Positions 16,475 to 25,614 of a stretch of 64,000 nucleotides of DNA are shown piece after piece. The DNA is taken from assembly GCA_033795365.1 (NCBI GenBank), contig JARYGU010000020.1:42541-106540 (forward strand), read 5' to 3'. The DNA is from JARYGU01 sp033795365 (lineage in GTDB: Bacteria; Pseudomonadota; Alphaproteobacteria; Rhizobiales; Rhizobiaceae). The notes under the pieces were generated by a model. That model was not told the origin of the DNA. It saw only the letters and a program-made list of their open reading frames with translations, and did not search any database. A program made the position numbers and the translations under genes. Numbering within the stretch: the first letter of the stretch is position 1; the number at the start of each line of letters is the position of its first letter.

Positions 16475-17608
16475 TCAGGACCTGCCTTCCGGTTCCAGTG
16501 CATCCTTGGCCCGCCTGGCAAGGCTCTTGCGGCCGCCGCGCCGGGGTACTTCCGCGGATTCGAGCAGGTCGTGAATGGGGGAGGCGGTACCTTCGCGCGT
16601 CGCCGTCAGCACGATCATTTTCCTGGCGATATCGGCGATTTCTTCGCGAAGCGCCTCGTCATTGGCATCGGATTTCGCGGCGACGAGGCGCTCGGCAAGC
16701 GCTGCACTCTGGTTACGGACGTCTTCCTCAAGCGCCTGGAGATCGACGGGTGCGGCCTGGGCGTTGCGGCCGCTTTCCCTGCTCGGATGATCGAGCGGCG
16801 GCATGGCGGCAGGCGCCTTCTTGTCGGCGGCCGCTCCCTTCAGCTTTTCGCGCAGGCGATTGACCTCGGCGATGCGGCGCTCGATCACGGTGTCCTTGTC
16901 GACGCTGCCGGCGACCTCTTTCGACAGTTTCGTCTCGAGCTGCCGCACGCGCCCCTCCTCGCGGGAGAGCCGAAGCTGGATCTCCCTTGCCTGTTCGCGC
17001 GAGACCTTCAGCTCCCCGCGCAGCCGGTCGCGTTCGTCACGCATGCCGTCGATGCGGCTCTTCAGGTTCTCGAGCTCCGTATCGCGCGCCGCGAGGGCAA
17101 TTTTCAAATCGTCGACTTCGCCCAGAAGCTTTTGCATCTCCTCGAGTTTCCGGCGGCCTTCCCGGTCGCCGGCGTCGGAGGTTGTCTTGAACTGTTCGAT
17201 CGTCTGCTCGGCGCGCCGGATTGCCGAGCGCAGATCGGCGGCCTCGACATTCATTTCGGCGACCTGTGCCTGAAGATCGGCGTTTTCGGCCGCGAGCTTG
17301 CCGGTATCCTTGAGAAGACGCTCATTCTGGACCATCAGCCGCGTTCCCTTTTCCCGTTCGCGCACGACATTCTGCGACAGACGGGCATTCTCGGCGGCGA
17401 AGGCGGCACGCGCCATGTCCTTCTGCGCGCGCATTTCCTGCGGGCTCAGCGGCATCGTGGCCTTGATGCGGGTCTCGGTGAATTTGACGATGCGGCGCTG
17501 AATGGCGGGAGCGATCAGAAGGCCCACGAGCGTAGCGGCCAGAAAGCCGAGCGCGAAGAGAAGTGCGTACTCTATCACCGTAAAGCCAGTTCCGTCAGGG
17601 CCGCTCAC
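16475..17608 (-). CDS. Membrane-anchored coiled-coil protein, function unknown
   Basis: A 377-residue protein with one N-terminal transmembrane helix (about 11-33, YALLFALGFLAATLVGLL). A coiled coil of about 200 residues (about 60-260) follows, with repeated Leu/Ala/Glu/Arg heptads. A basic C-terminus (RRGGRKSLARRAKDALEPEG) completes it. The layout resembles envelope-organising proteins with a cytoplasmic coil. No catalytic residues are evident. It stands alone, convergent with the methyltransferase gene. Confidence 0.7.
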   Translation of the reverse strand: MSGPDGTGFTVIEYALLFALGFLAATLVGLLIAPAIQRRIVKFTETRIKATMPLSPQEMRAQKDMARAAFAAENARLSQNVVREREKGTRLMVQNERLLKDTGKLAAENADLQAQVAEMNVEAADLRSAIRRAEQTIEQFKTTSDAGDREGRRKLEEMQKLLGEVDDLKIALAARDTELENLKSRIDGMRDERDRLRGELKVSREQAREIQLRLSREEGRVRQLETKLSKEVAGSVDKDTVIERRIAEVNRLREKLKGAAADKKAPAAMPPLDHPSRESGRNAQAAPVDLQALEEDVRNQSAALAERLVAAKSDANDEALREEIADIARKMIVLTATREGTASPIHDLLESAEVPRRGGRKSLARRAKDALEPEGRS

Positions 17609-17734
17609 ATGTGGTCAATATAGCGATCCCGGCACTGTTGCACAGGTCTCATATGCCGCAAATGTCGAGAGGTATCGGCAAAAAAGGAACGGCGGCATGT
17701 CCGCCGCCGTCAAAAATGCGATCTGGAAAGGTAC

Positions 17735-18322
17735 TCAGAAGGGATTCCAGGTCGGATTGCGGGTCAGCTTCAGGTAGCCCGCATTGAGGCCGATGCGTGC
17801 GCCGATGCCTGTGCGGATCGGGACGAGGACCATGTTGTGCTGGGTCAGGACCGTCATGCCGATGCCGGCAACGACATAGGCCGAACCGGACACGCCGCCG
17901 AAACGGTCATAGAGGGTGTCGACGCTCGGAAGATTGTAGACCAGCATCATCGTACGGCTGCCCTGGCCGCCCCAGTCGAGGCCGAGCGACGGGCCCTGCC
18001 AGAAAACCGGATGCTGACCCGCGTTCTTGGTGTTGAGCTCGCCTTCGCCATAGGTGAGGCCGGCGACGAAAGCGCCCGATCCTTCCTGGCCGAGGATATA
18101 GCCATTGGGCAGGCCATAGGATTCGAAGGCTTTTTCCACGACTTTCGCCAGTCCGCCGGTGGTCGAGCCGAAGAAATTGTGCCCCGCGTCGACAATCTCC
18201 TGCATAGAATAGTGATTGCCCGCGCTCGCCGCCTGGGCCATGGCGGCCCCGGCGCCCAACGGTATGGAGAATAACACTGCGATAAGGAAAAACGCAGTTC
18301 TGATGGGTTTTGGAACCTGCAT
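17735..18322 (-). CDS. DUF1134 family exported protein
   Basis: A 195-residue protein with signal peptide (LIAVLFSIPLGAGAAMAQA) and a DUF1134 body rich in glycine: DAGHNFFGSTTGGLAKVVEKA, GYILGQEGSGAFVAGLTYGE and ending NAGYLKLTRNPTWNPF. DUF1134 proteins are periplasmic, widespread in alphaproteobacteria and of unknown function. The start at 18322 is supported by the signal peptide; the open frame upstream to 19177 is antisense to chpT and not coding. Confidence 0.85.
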   Translation of the reverse strand: MQVPKPIRTAFFLIAVLFSIPLGAGAAMAQAASAGNHYSMQEIVDAGHNFFGSTTGGLAKVVEKAFESYGLPNGYILGQEGSGAFVAGLTYGEGELNTKNAGQHPVFWQGPSLGLDWGGQGSRTMMLVYNLPSVDTLYDRFGGVSGSAYVVAGIGMTVLTQHNMVLVPIRTGIGARIGLNAGYLKLTRNPTWNPF

Positions 18323-18383
18323 GTCTCGTCCGCCTGGTTTTCGTTTCAGGGAGGCTTGTGACAAGCAATTTGCTCCGATCGTG

Positions 18384-18398
18384 TTAACAATCGGTTTA
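18384..18398. promoter_or_regulatory. Near-match CtrA box between DUF1134 gene and chpT
   Basis: TTAA-CAATCGG-TTTA has one mismatch to TTAA-N7-TTAA. It lies about 110 bases before chpT and 60 before the divergent DUF1134 gene. It could make chpT a CtrA target, a feedback loop in the same pathway. Confidence 0.35.
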
Positions 18399-18508
18399 CC
18401 AAATGTGGTGTCATTATGGCTGTCTTCAGATGGAACATGCTCCGCGCAATTTTCGCGTGATAAAGGGTGATTCCGATTGATATCCCCGCGCAGGAAATGG
18501 AAGATCCA

Positions 18509-19159
18509 ATGGCGAAGAATCCGAACCTCACGCTGACCGGTCCCGATTTGGCGGCGCTGCTGTGCAGCCGAGTCTGCCACGATATCATTTCCCCGGTCGG
18601 CGCGATCAACAATGGCCTGGAACTTCTGGATGAAGGCGGCGCCGACGAAGACGCGATGGATCTCATCCGGGCAAGCGCGCTCAACGCATCGGTCCGGCTG
18701 AAATTCGCGCGGCTCGCCTTCGGCGCTTCCGGGTCGGTCGGCGCGTCGATCGATACCGGCGAAGCCGAGAAGGCGGCGCGTGATTTCGCGGCAGCCGAAA
18801 AGAAGACCGAAATATCCTGGAGCGGGCCGCGTGCGATCGTCGCCAAGAATCGGGTGAAGCTCCTGCTCAACCTCTTCCTCGTCGCCTACGGCGCGATCCC
18901 CCGCGGCGGCTCGATCGACATCACACTCGAAAATCCGGAATTTGACGCCGTGTTCCGCCTGACTGCCAAGGGACGGATGCTGCGGGTGCCGCCGAAATTC
19001 GTCGAGATCCTGTCCGGGGCGCTGGAGGAGGCGGTCGACGCCCACACGATCCAGCCTTACTACACGGTGCTGCTGGCCGAGGAAGCCGGCATGGAACTCG
19101 ATATCGAATCGAGCGCCGAGGAGATCACTTTCGTGGCCAAGGTGGCCGCTGCAGGCTGA
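18509..19159 (+). CDS. chpT: Histidine phosphotransferase ChpT
   Basis: ChpT passes phosphate from the hybrid kinase CckA to CtrA and CpdR in the alphaproteobacterial cell-cycle relay. The 216-residue protein has the dimerisation/His helix with SRVCHDIISPVGAINNGLEL (phosphorylated His) and a degenerate ATPase-like C-terminal domain. The ATG at 18509 (MAKNPNLTL) has GGAAG at suitable spacing; ATG 18497 and GTG 18467 are alternative starts. A response regulator and ctrA, its phosphate acceptor, follow. Confidence 0.9.
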   Translation: MAKNPNLTLTGPDLAALLCSRVCHDIISPVGAINNGLELLDEGGADEDAMDLIRASALNASVRLKFARLAFGASGSVGASIDTGEAEKAARDFAAAEKKTEISWSGPRAIVAKNRVKLLLNLFLVAYGAIPRGGSIDITLENPEFDAVFRLTAKGRMLRVPPKFVEILSGALEEAVDAHTIQPYYTVLLAEEAGMELDIESSAEEITFVAKVAAAG

Positions 19160-19286
19160 CTGCTCCGGGAGTTGCACCGGAACGTTTCGTTAAGCATTCC
19201 GGATAACGCTTTATTTGCCAGCCTGCTCTACCTTTGTTTCATCATTGGTCCCGTTCGATACGATCGGGAGTTGAGGAGCAGGTGAG

Positions 19287-19649
19287 ATGCAGCGCTTGAT
19301 GATTGCCGACAGTTCCGATGTGGTACGCAAGGTCGGCAAACGCATCCTTTCGGGTCTCGATTTCCTGGTGCTGGAGGCATCGAGCTCGCTCGATGCGCTC
19401 GTGCGCTGCGAGGCGGAACTGCCGAACATCCTCATCGTCGATGCGACGATGGATGGGGCGCTCGAGCTCATCGCGAATGTCCGAAACCTGCCCCAGGGCA
19501 AGTCCGTGCGCATCTTCTACTGCGTCGTGGAAGCCGATCTCAGGAAGATGATGATGGGCAAACGGGCCGGCGCCGACGATTTCCTGCTCAAGCCCTTCGA
19601 CCGCAAGATCCTGACGAACGTTTTCGCAAACCTTTCGATCGCAGCCTAA
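19287..19649 (+). CDS. Single-domain response regulator next to chpT and ctrA
   Basis: A 120-residue receiver domain alone. The phospho-acceptor is Asp52 (NILIVDATMDG), and the conserved Lys is in DDFLLKPF near the C-terminus. The usual N-terminal acidic pair is reduced to Asp8-Ser9 (IADSSD), which may weaken Mg binding. It does not resemble CpdR, which starts with a DDD-type pocket. A phosphate sink or adaptor role in the ChpT/CtrA relay is plausible from position only. A GAGGAG ribosome site lies upstream. Confidence 0.85.
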   Translation: MQRLMIADSSDVVRKVGKRILSGLDFLVLEASSSLDALVRCEAELPNILIVDATMDGALELIANVRNLPQGKSVRIFYCVVEADLRKMMMGKRAGADDFLLKPFDRKILTNVFANLSIAA

Positions 19650-19731
19650 ATCTTAAAATCCGCACTTCAGAACGCGTGACCGCCAGCGGCTGCGCGTTTT
19701 TGTTTTTTCGGGATGCTCTAGATTCAAAAAG

Positions 19732-19775
19732 CTAGAGCGTCCTTTGCGCGTTCAATTGAACGCGCGGCGCTCTAG
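19732..19775. repeat. Palindromic element, second copy of the rhizobial repeat
   Basis: Outer arms CTAGAGCG (19732-19739) and CGCTCTAG (19768-19775) enclose the core GCGCGTTCAATTGAACGCGC-like palindrome centred at 19755/19756. It shares the core with 1888-1921 but has an asymmetric insertion on the left side. It lies between the response regulator and the end of ctrA. Confidence 0.7.
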
Positions 19776-19794
19776 TGCATGTGAACCGGACCGA

Positions 19795-19821
19795 AAAAGA
19801 AAACCCGCCACGGGCGGGTTT
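19795..19821 (-). terminator. Rho-independent terminator of ctrA
   Basis: AAACCCGCC (19801-19809) pairs with GGCGGGTTT (19813-19821) around a three-base loop. On the minus strand it continues into a T-rich run (TTTTCTTTTT), as expected for ctrA transcripts. Confidence 0.85.
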
Positions 19822-19852
19822 CTCAGGAAAGGGATTTCCGCGGCTCGCGAGG

Positions 19853-20554
<702 letters not shown>

Positions 20555-21080
20555 AGTTGTCCCCTTTTCCGCCGCTCAAAAGGTCTCTGGCACCCTTACG
20601 CGATACGGATCCAGTCGTTGCCTGATTTGGAGGCTGCCACGGAATGGTTAACAAATTCTGATTCACTCTGGCAAGATGTATCGAACTTGTTAAATATTTT
20701 AGGCAGCCCACTGATTTCAAATGTGAATCGTGAACGGGAATTCTCAACTAATTTCTGAGTGAAACCCGCTAACCGACTCTTTAGACTCATCAATGCAGCA
20801 ACATGTTTTTTAACGTCCCGCATTTACTGACCCTTAAATGATCGTCCCTATGATTAACGATGCCCGTAAACGAAAGGTTACCAGCGGTAGGATTTTGTTA
20901 ATATCGCTGAATTTTTTTCTAAGACCGGCCTCGTCGTGCCGGGTTTGCGTGTGAAAATGACGTTCATGACGCCGCTGCTGCGGCGGTGTGAATCAGTAGG
21001 GAAGTGCCGGGTAACCGGTTTGCCGACGGCAGGCCGGAGGTCCGGTTTCCGGGGTCTCGCTATCCACGGGAGTATTGCGT
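20555..21080 (-). promoter_or_regulatory. ctrA upstream regulatory region with GANTC cluster
   Basis: This 0.5-kb A/T-rich gap lies between divergent ctrA and the fliJ-like gene. It contains four GANTC sites, the CcrM methylation target, in about 130 bases (20660-20664, 20725-20729, 20775-20779, 20784-20788). It also holds a TTAACCAT half-site on the minus strand (20644-20651), about 90 bases upstream of ctrA. No gene is visible. Methylation-timed and self-regulated ctrA expression is known in relatives; here it is inferred from the sites. Confidence 0.55.
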
Positions 21081-21431
21081 ATGAAGTCGCGTGAGAGCCT
21101 AGTTCGCCTGAAGGAATTTCAGGTGAAAGAGAAAAGGCGGCAACTGAACCAGCTTCAGATGATGATGTCCGAATTCGAACGGATGTCGAAGGAGCTGGAA
21201 AGCCAGATCGCCATCGAGGAAAAGAAATCCGGGATATCCGATCCCGGCCATTTTGCCTACCCGACTTTCGCAAAGGCCGCGCGTCAGCGCGCCGACAATC
21301 TTCAGGTTTCCATTCGGGAGTTGAAGGTGCAGCAGGATGCGGCGGAGCTGTCGCTCGAGGAAGCGGAAGCCGAATATTCCAAGGCCGCCGCGATCGAGGA
21401 GCGTGACAACGCGGTGCGGCTCAGGGCCTGA
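21081..21431 (+). CDS. FliJ-like flagellar export chaperone
   Basis: A 116-residue, almost entirely helical, charged coiled-coil protein (MKSRESLVRLKEFQVKEKRR at the start). Size and pattern fit FliJ, the general chaperone of the flagellar type III export ATPase. The stretch SGISDPGHFAYPTFAKAARQ breaks the coil in the middle, as in alphaproteobacterial FliJ homologues. It has no flagellar neighbours here but sits between ctrA and sciP. The ATG at 21081 has GGGAG upstream. Confidence 0.65.
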   Translation: MKSRESLVRLKEFQVKEKRRQLNQLQMMMSEFERMSKELESQIAIEEKKSGISDPGHFAYPTFAKAARQRADNLQVSIRELKVQQDAAELSLEEAEAEYSKAAAIEERDNAVRLRA

Positions 21432-21545
21432 GCGGCCCCATTGACCGGAGGAACCCTCATGACCGGGCACAAGCCTCCGGTCCTGAGGGCTCTTTGCGTT
21501 CGTGATTTTTCCGACAGGGCCGAAAGGGCCTTGCAAGCGTTCCGT

Positions 21546-21827
21546 TCAGAGATTGACGATGTCGTGCCATTCCTTGTGCCGCATCGCCTGGGCGCGGAAG
21601 AACGGGCAAAGCGGCATGATCTTCCAGCCGCCCGCGCGTGCCTCGTCGATCGCATGCGCGGCAAGCGCCTGCCCGACGCCCTTTCCGCGTAGAGCATCGG
21701 GAACGCCGGTATGGTCTATGATGATGAGCCGCGGGGAAGCGCGGGAATAGGTCATTTCCGCTTCGTGGCCTTCCACCAAAGCGGAATAGCGCCCGTGCGA
21801 TCCGGTTTCCTCGCTGCGAATATTCAT
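21546..21827 (-). CDS. Small GNAT-type N-acetyltransferase
   Basis: A 93-residue protein of the short YjdJ-like GNAT group: AEMTYSRASPRLIIIDHTGV, the acetyl-CoA-binding loop LRGKGVGQALAAHAIDEARA and the C-terminal MPLCPFFRAQAMRHKEW. Such single-domain enzymes carry a conserved Cys used in catalysis. AGAGGAAAT precedes the ATG at 21827; the longer open frame upstream is not coding-like. The substrate is unknown. Confidence 0.82.
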   Translation of the reverse strand: MNIRSEETGSHGRYSALVEGHEAEMTYSRASPRLIIIDHTGVPDALRGKGVGQALAAHAIDEARAGGWKIMPLCPFFRAQAMRHKEWHDIVNL

Positions 21828-21952
21828 CGATATTTCCTCTTTCCGTTGACCGTTTGCCCGCGGCGCCATCTTCGGGTCATTTGCCGAAGGACGCAATCCT
21901 TGCCCGGCACGCCGGTCTCGATTTTGGTAGGTACAGTCGCTTGCGAAATGAT

Positions 21953-22438
21953 ATGAAGGCCCGGTCTTCTCATCCTCTCTCGTCGGCAATGGTCTGGGTC
22001 ACTCCACTTCTTCTCGTCCTTTCGGCCTGCCTTCTGGCGCTCGGCCTGTCCTTGCCGCTGATCCGGTTCGAGAAGCTGTATTTTTTCAGCGAAACGCCGT
22101 CGCTGCTGGGTATCGTCGCCGCGCTTTGGGAGCAGCAAAGCTATGCGCTGGCGATCGTCGTAGGGCTGTTTTCGGTGGTCTTCCCGATCGTCAAGCTTGC
22201 AGGAATGGTCTTCGAGGCGGCCACTGCCGGTAGCGGCAGCCGTTTTGGCCGCGCATTGGCGCGGCTGCTGCCCGTCCTCGGAAAATGGTCGATGATGGAT
22301 GTCATGCTGGTGGCGCTGGTGGTGGTCGCGGCCAAGACGAGCGGCATCGCCTCGGCCTTCAGCCAGCCGGGCCTGTGGTTCTATGCCGGTTCCGCGGTGC
22401 TGAGCGGCATCCTGCAAATGCGACTGCGGCCGCGTTGA
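21953..22438 (+). CDS. PqiA-like inner membrane protein
   Basis: A 161-residue protein with four hydrophobic helices (about 14-36, 58-80, 102-125, 132-155) and the PqiA signature region IRFEKLYFFSETPSLLGIVAAL and VVFPIVKLAG. It corresponds to one half of paraquat-inducible protein A, which takes part in lipid transport with MCE proteins; no pqiB is nearby. The start is uncertain: ATG 21953 is used, with an earlier in-frame codon at 21854. Confidence 0.75.
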   Translation: MKARSSHPLSSAMVWVTPLLLVLSACLLALGLSLPLIRFEKLYFFSETPSLLGIVAALWEQQSYALAIVVGLFSVVFPIVKLAGMVFEAATAGSGSRFGRALARLLPVLGKWSMMDVMLVALVVVAAKTSGIASAFSQPGLWFYAGSAVLSGILQMRLRPR

Positions 22439-22450
22439 GCGCGGCCGCAG
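22424..22450. terminator. Hairpin between convergent pqiA-like gene and sciP
   Basis: Perfect 11-bp GC-rich stem (22424-22434 with 22440-22450) with a five-base loop; the pqiA-like stop codon lies in the loop. A short T run follows on the plus strand. Confidence 0.6.
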
Positions 22451-22472
22451 CGTTTAAAAGGCAGATACAGCG

Positions 22473-22748
22473 TCAGTGGCGATACTGCTGGATGCGCGTC
22501 GTGCGCAGGCCGGCCAGGCCATGATCGTTGATGGAGGACTGCCAGGACAGAAACTCTTCTACGGTCAGCGTGTAGCGCTCGCAGGCTTCCTCCAGGCTCA
22601 GGAGACCGCCGCGTACGGCGGCGACGACTTCCGCCTTCCTGCGGATCACCCAGCGCCGCGTATTTGCGGGCGGAAGGTCGGCGATCGTCAGAGGGCTGCC
22701 ATCGGGGCCGATGACGTATTTCACGCGTGGTCGTATCAACTCGGTCAT
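22473..22748 (-). CDS. sciP: CtrA inhibitory protein SciP (DUF1153)
   Basis: SciP is a small HTH protein that binds CtrA and blocks its recruitment of RNA polymerase in early G1. The 91-residue protein matches DUF1153 throughout: RVKYVIGPDGSPLTIADLPP, TRRWVIRRKAEVVAAVRGGL, LTVEEFLSWQSSINDHGLAG and LRTTRIQQYRH. The length is as in Caulobacter (about 93). A near-match CtrA box (TTAA-GATTTGC-CTAA, 22812-22826) is about 65 bases upstream. Confidence 0.92.
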   Translation of the reverse strand: MTELIRPRVKYVIGPDGSPLTIADLPPANTRRWVIRRKAEVVAAVRGGLLSLEEACERYTLTVEEFLSWQSSINDHGLAGLRTTRIQQYRH

Positions 22749-23179
22749 TGGACTCTCTACATAAACGCAAGACCATATGGAGCGAACTCTAGTCCGCCAC
22801 ATTTAAGATTTGCCTAAGCCCGGCGTAACAATTTGCTAACAATTTGAGCGGTTTCAGCCCGCGCCACCGGCATTTTCGAACCGCAGTGGTGCAACTTGCG
22901 GGCGCGGCTCGACGTCGCCGCACGCATGGGAGCCATGCAAAACTGGTCTTTGCAATCTTTACGGCCTCTGGTAAGACCGCGCCGAATTAGAGGTTGGCGC
23001 CTCTGGCGCTGCCGGAATTCTCCAGAATGCATCCACATGTCTTGTCTTGAAGCGTCATTTCCGTGAAGGAAGTGGCGCTGCTCCCGTTTTCGACGTCAGG
23101 GGGCAAGGGGGTGCCATGGGAGTTCCGGGGCCGAAGGCCGGGCGGCCTTGCCGACCTCATGGTTTTATAGGAACGGTAG
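22749..23179. other. Intergenic region between sciP and the LuxR-type gene
   Basis: About 430 bases without a convincing gene. It holds the sciP promoter side, with TTAA-GATTTGC-CTAA at 22812-22826 (one mismatch to a CtrA box), and a GC-rich stretch with GGCC/GGCC pairing (about 23130-23153) before the regulator. No lux-box-like 18-20 bp palindrome was found. Confidence 0.5.
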
Positions 23180-23929
23180 ATGCGTGATCCAGACAAGATG
23201 CCGGCGCATGAGGATTGGCTGCCCGACTTCCCGGGCTCCGTCGATCTCGATACGGTGCGCACGGAACACGAATTGCTGCATGTCATGCGCCGGTGCACCG
23301 GCAAGTTCGGCTTCAGCCATTTTCTCATCGCGCGCCTGCCGGAAAACGAGCTGCAGCGCTTCTCGGAACGGCTGACGGTCAGCAACTGGCCTGCCGAACT
23401 GGTGCGCAGATACGATGCGCTCGGCCTTTTCCATGAAAGCCGCCTCGTTGCGGATGCTTCGGTCACCAAGCGTCCGGTCTACGGGGACGGGAGGCTTTTT
23501 GCCTGCGCCGCCGACGACGATCCGCGCAACGGCGAAGCTGCGGCGCTCTTCGAAAGCCTCGGTCTTGAGGCATCCCTGGCCTTTCTGCTGCATTCGACGC
23601 AAGGCGAGCCCTACATTCTCGTCTTTTCCGGCCGGCGCGAGCCACTTGCGAGACCGGATCTGGCGGAACTCTATTTCATCTCGGTGCAGCTCTTCGAATG
23701 CCTCGAGAAGGCCTTCACCCTCGGCCTCGAACCCCGCGAAAAGCTTTCCGGCCGGGAAGCCGAATGTCTGCGCTGGGCGGCCGCCGGCAAGAGCAGCGAA
23801 GAGATCGCGATCATCCTCGGGATTTCCGTCTATACCGTCAGCAGCTATTTCAAGAGCGCGGCGCGCAAGCTGCAAGCGGTCAACCGGATGCAGGCGATCG
23901 CCTGCGCGCTTCGCCTGAAACTGATCTGA
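23180..23929 (+). CDS. LuxR-family transcriptional regulator with autoinducer-binding-like domain (solo)
   Basis: A 249-residue protein. An N-terminal domain of the autoinducer-binding type (about 20-165, with WPAELVRRYDALGLFHESRL, where acyl-homoserine-lactone receptors have conserved aromatic residues) precedes a C-terminal LuxR HTH (about 183-245: LSGREAECLRWAAAGKSSEE, IAIILGISVYTVSSYFKSAA, RKLQAVNRMQAIACALRL). No luxI-type synthase is in the window, so it is a solo regulator. The cognate signal, if any, is unknown. Confidence 0.85.
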   Translation: MRDPDKMPAHEDWLPDFPGSVDLDTVRTEHELLHVMRRCTGKFGFSHFLIARLPENELQRFSERLTVSNWPAELVRRYDALGLFHESRLVADASVTKRPVYGDGRLFACAADDDPRNGEAAALFESLGLEASLAFLLHSTQGEPYILVFSGRREPLARPDLAELYFISVQLFECLEKAFTLGLEPREKLSGREAECLRWAAAGKSSEEIAIILGISVYTVSSYFKSAARKLQAVNRMQAIACALRLKLI

Positions 23930-24086
23930 CCGCGGCATCTCCCGCCGGGGGCAAAAGACGGAGCTTCTACCCTTCTCTTGCTCTTGGGGCGGTGAGTTTC
24001 TATATGTCGCGGACGAGCAACATGGAATTAAAGCCCGCAGCGGACGGTTTTGGGCCGTGCGCCGGGACAGTGCCGGAACGAACCCC

Positions 24087-25283
24087 GTGAACAGCCTCGA
24101 TTTCGACAGGAAGCCTGAAGACACGCGCGTCGTCGTCGCCATGTCCGGCGGCGTGGACAGCTCGGTGGTCGCGGGACTGCTGAAGCGCGAGGGCTACGAC
24201 GTTCTCGGCATCACACTGCAGCTCTACGATCACGGGGCGGCCGTGCACCGGGCGGGCTCGTGCTGCGCCGGCCAGGATATCGACGACGCGCGCCGCGTCT
24301 GCGAGACGCTCGGCATTCCGCACTATGTCCTCGATTATGAAAAGCGTTTCCGCGAAACGGTGATCAATCCGTTTGCCGAGAGCTACGTCGCCGGCGAGAC
24401 GCCGATCCCCTGCGTTGCCTGCAACCAGACCGTCAAGTTCGCCGATCTTCTGGCAACGGCCAAGGAACTCGGCGCAGATGCGCTGGCGACGGGGCACTAT
24501 ATCCGTTCTAGGCCGAACCCCGCCTCCGGCGATCCTAATCGGCGCGCGCTCTATCGTCCGGTCGATGCCGAGCGCGACCAGAGCTATTTCCTGTTCGCCA
24601 CGACCCAGGAGCAGATCGATTACCTGCGCTTTCCGCTCGGACATCTATCGAAAGCCGAAACGCGGGCGCTGGCCGAGGACATGGGACTGGTCGTCGCCAA
24701 GAAGGCCGACAGCCAGGATATCTGCTTCGTGCCGCAGGGCAAATATTCCGACATCGTCTCGAAGCTGAAGCCGAATGCGGCGCTTGCGGGCGAGATCGTC
24801 CATATCGACGGAAGGGTGCTCGGCACCCATGAGGGCATCCTGCACTACACGATCGGCCAGCGGCGCGGCATCGGGATCGCCACCGGCGAGCCGCTCTATG
24901 TCGTTTACCTCGACGCACGCTCGCGCCGGGTCATCGTCGGTCCGAAGGAGGCGCTGGAAACGCGGCGCCTCTACCTGCGCGACGTCAACTGGCTCGGCGA
25001 CGGCGATCTGGACGAGGCGGCCTTGCAGGGCTTCGACTGTTTCGCCAAGGTGCGCTCGACGCGTCCGCCGCGCCCGGCGCGGCTGCTTCGCGACGGCGAA
25101 GGCATCTATGTCGAGCTCGCGGAAGGCGAGGCCGGCGTGGCGCCGGGGCAGGCCTGCGCGCTCTATTCCGGTGAGGGCGAGGACGCCCGCGTCTATGGCG
25201 GCGGCTTTATCCGCCGCTCGGAGCGCGAGGCAGAGGCGGAAACTGCCCTGAAGCGCATCCTCGCGACACCGGTGGCCGCCTGA
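24087..25283 (+). CDS. mnmA: tRNA-specific 2-thiouridylase
   Basis: MnmA adds sulfur to U34 of tRNAs for Lys, Glu and Gln. The 398-residue protein shows the PP-loop AMSGGVDSSVVAGLLK, the catalytic Cys in PIPCVACNQTVKFADLL, the second Cys in KKADSQDICFVPQGKY, and the C-terminal beta-barrel with THEGILHYTIGQRRGIGIAT. A GTG at 24087 is chosen from the family N-terminus (xNSLDFDRKPEDTRVVVAMS). It is the last host protein gene before the prophage target tRNA. Confidence 0.95.
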   Translation: MNSLDFDRKPEDTRVVVAMSGGVDSSVVAGLLKREGYDVLGITLQLYDHGAAVHRAGSCCAGQDIDDARRVCETLGIPHYVLDYEKRFRETVINPFAESYVAGETPIPCVACNQTVKFADLLATAKELGADALATGHYIRSRPNPASGDPNRRALYRPVDAERDQSYFLFATTQEQIDYLRFPLGHLSKAETRALAEDMGLVVAKKADSQDICFVPQGKYSDIVSKLKPNAALAGEIVHIDGRVLGTHEGILHYTIGQRRGIGIATGEPLYVVYLDARSRRVIVGPKEALETRRLYLRDVNWLGDGDLDEAALQGFDCFAKVRSTRPPRPARLLRDGEGIYVELAEGEAGVAPGQACALYSGEGEDARVYGGGFIRRSEREAEAETALKRILATPVAA

Positions 25284-25535
25284 ACCGCCGGCCCCGCGCA
25301 TGCGCCGGGGCGGGCCCATGCCGCCCGAAGACATGCGGCGACGGGTAACAACGGGCATAGAGGCAAAGATCCAAAGGCGGGCCGCGCGGTTCTTTATCGT
25401 GGGAGTTGTCTTGGATGGCGCGAATACGAGCTTGCGAAACGGCCGATGCTCCGAGGGAATCCGGTCCGTTGCCCGGCCTGAAAGCCTGCTCTTCCAAAGC
25501 CCTTGTGAACGAGGCATTTTTTGCCGCTGCCGCGC
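25284..25535. other. Intergenic region before the tRNA
   Basis: No convincing coding sequence or RNA is visible in these 250 bases between mnmA and the tRNA promoter. A 79-codon open stretch (25300-25539) has cysteine/arginine-rich, gene-unlike composition. Confidence 0.5.
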
Positions 25536-25564
25536 TTGACACCCAAGGGAACGGCACCTTATAA
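25536..25564 (+). promoter_or_regulatory. Strong sigma-70 promoter of the tRNA gene
   Basis: TTGACA (25536-25541) and TTATAA (25559-25564) are separated by exactly 17 bases; the tRNA starts 50 bases downstream. Confidence 0.85.
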
Positions 25565-25614
25565 GCCGCGCACCCGGACGGAACAACGCAACGCCGTTTC
25601 CCGTCCCGCCCGGC

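Noticed and set aside
17735..19177. 480-codon version of the DUF1134 gene
   Set aside because: The part upstream of 18322 is antisense to chpT, and the signal peptide begins at 18322.
22860..23170. lux-box or nod-box before the LuxR-type gene
   Set aside because: No 18-20 bp palindrome or nod-box-like ATC-N9-GAT arrangement was found.
25300..25539. 79-codon frame between mnmA and the tRNA
   Set aside because: Gene-unlike composition, no ribosome site, and it runs into the tRNA promoter.
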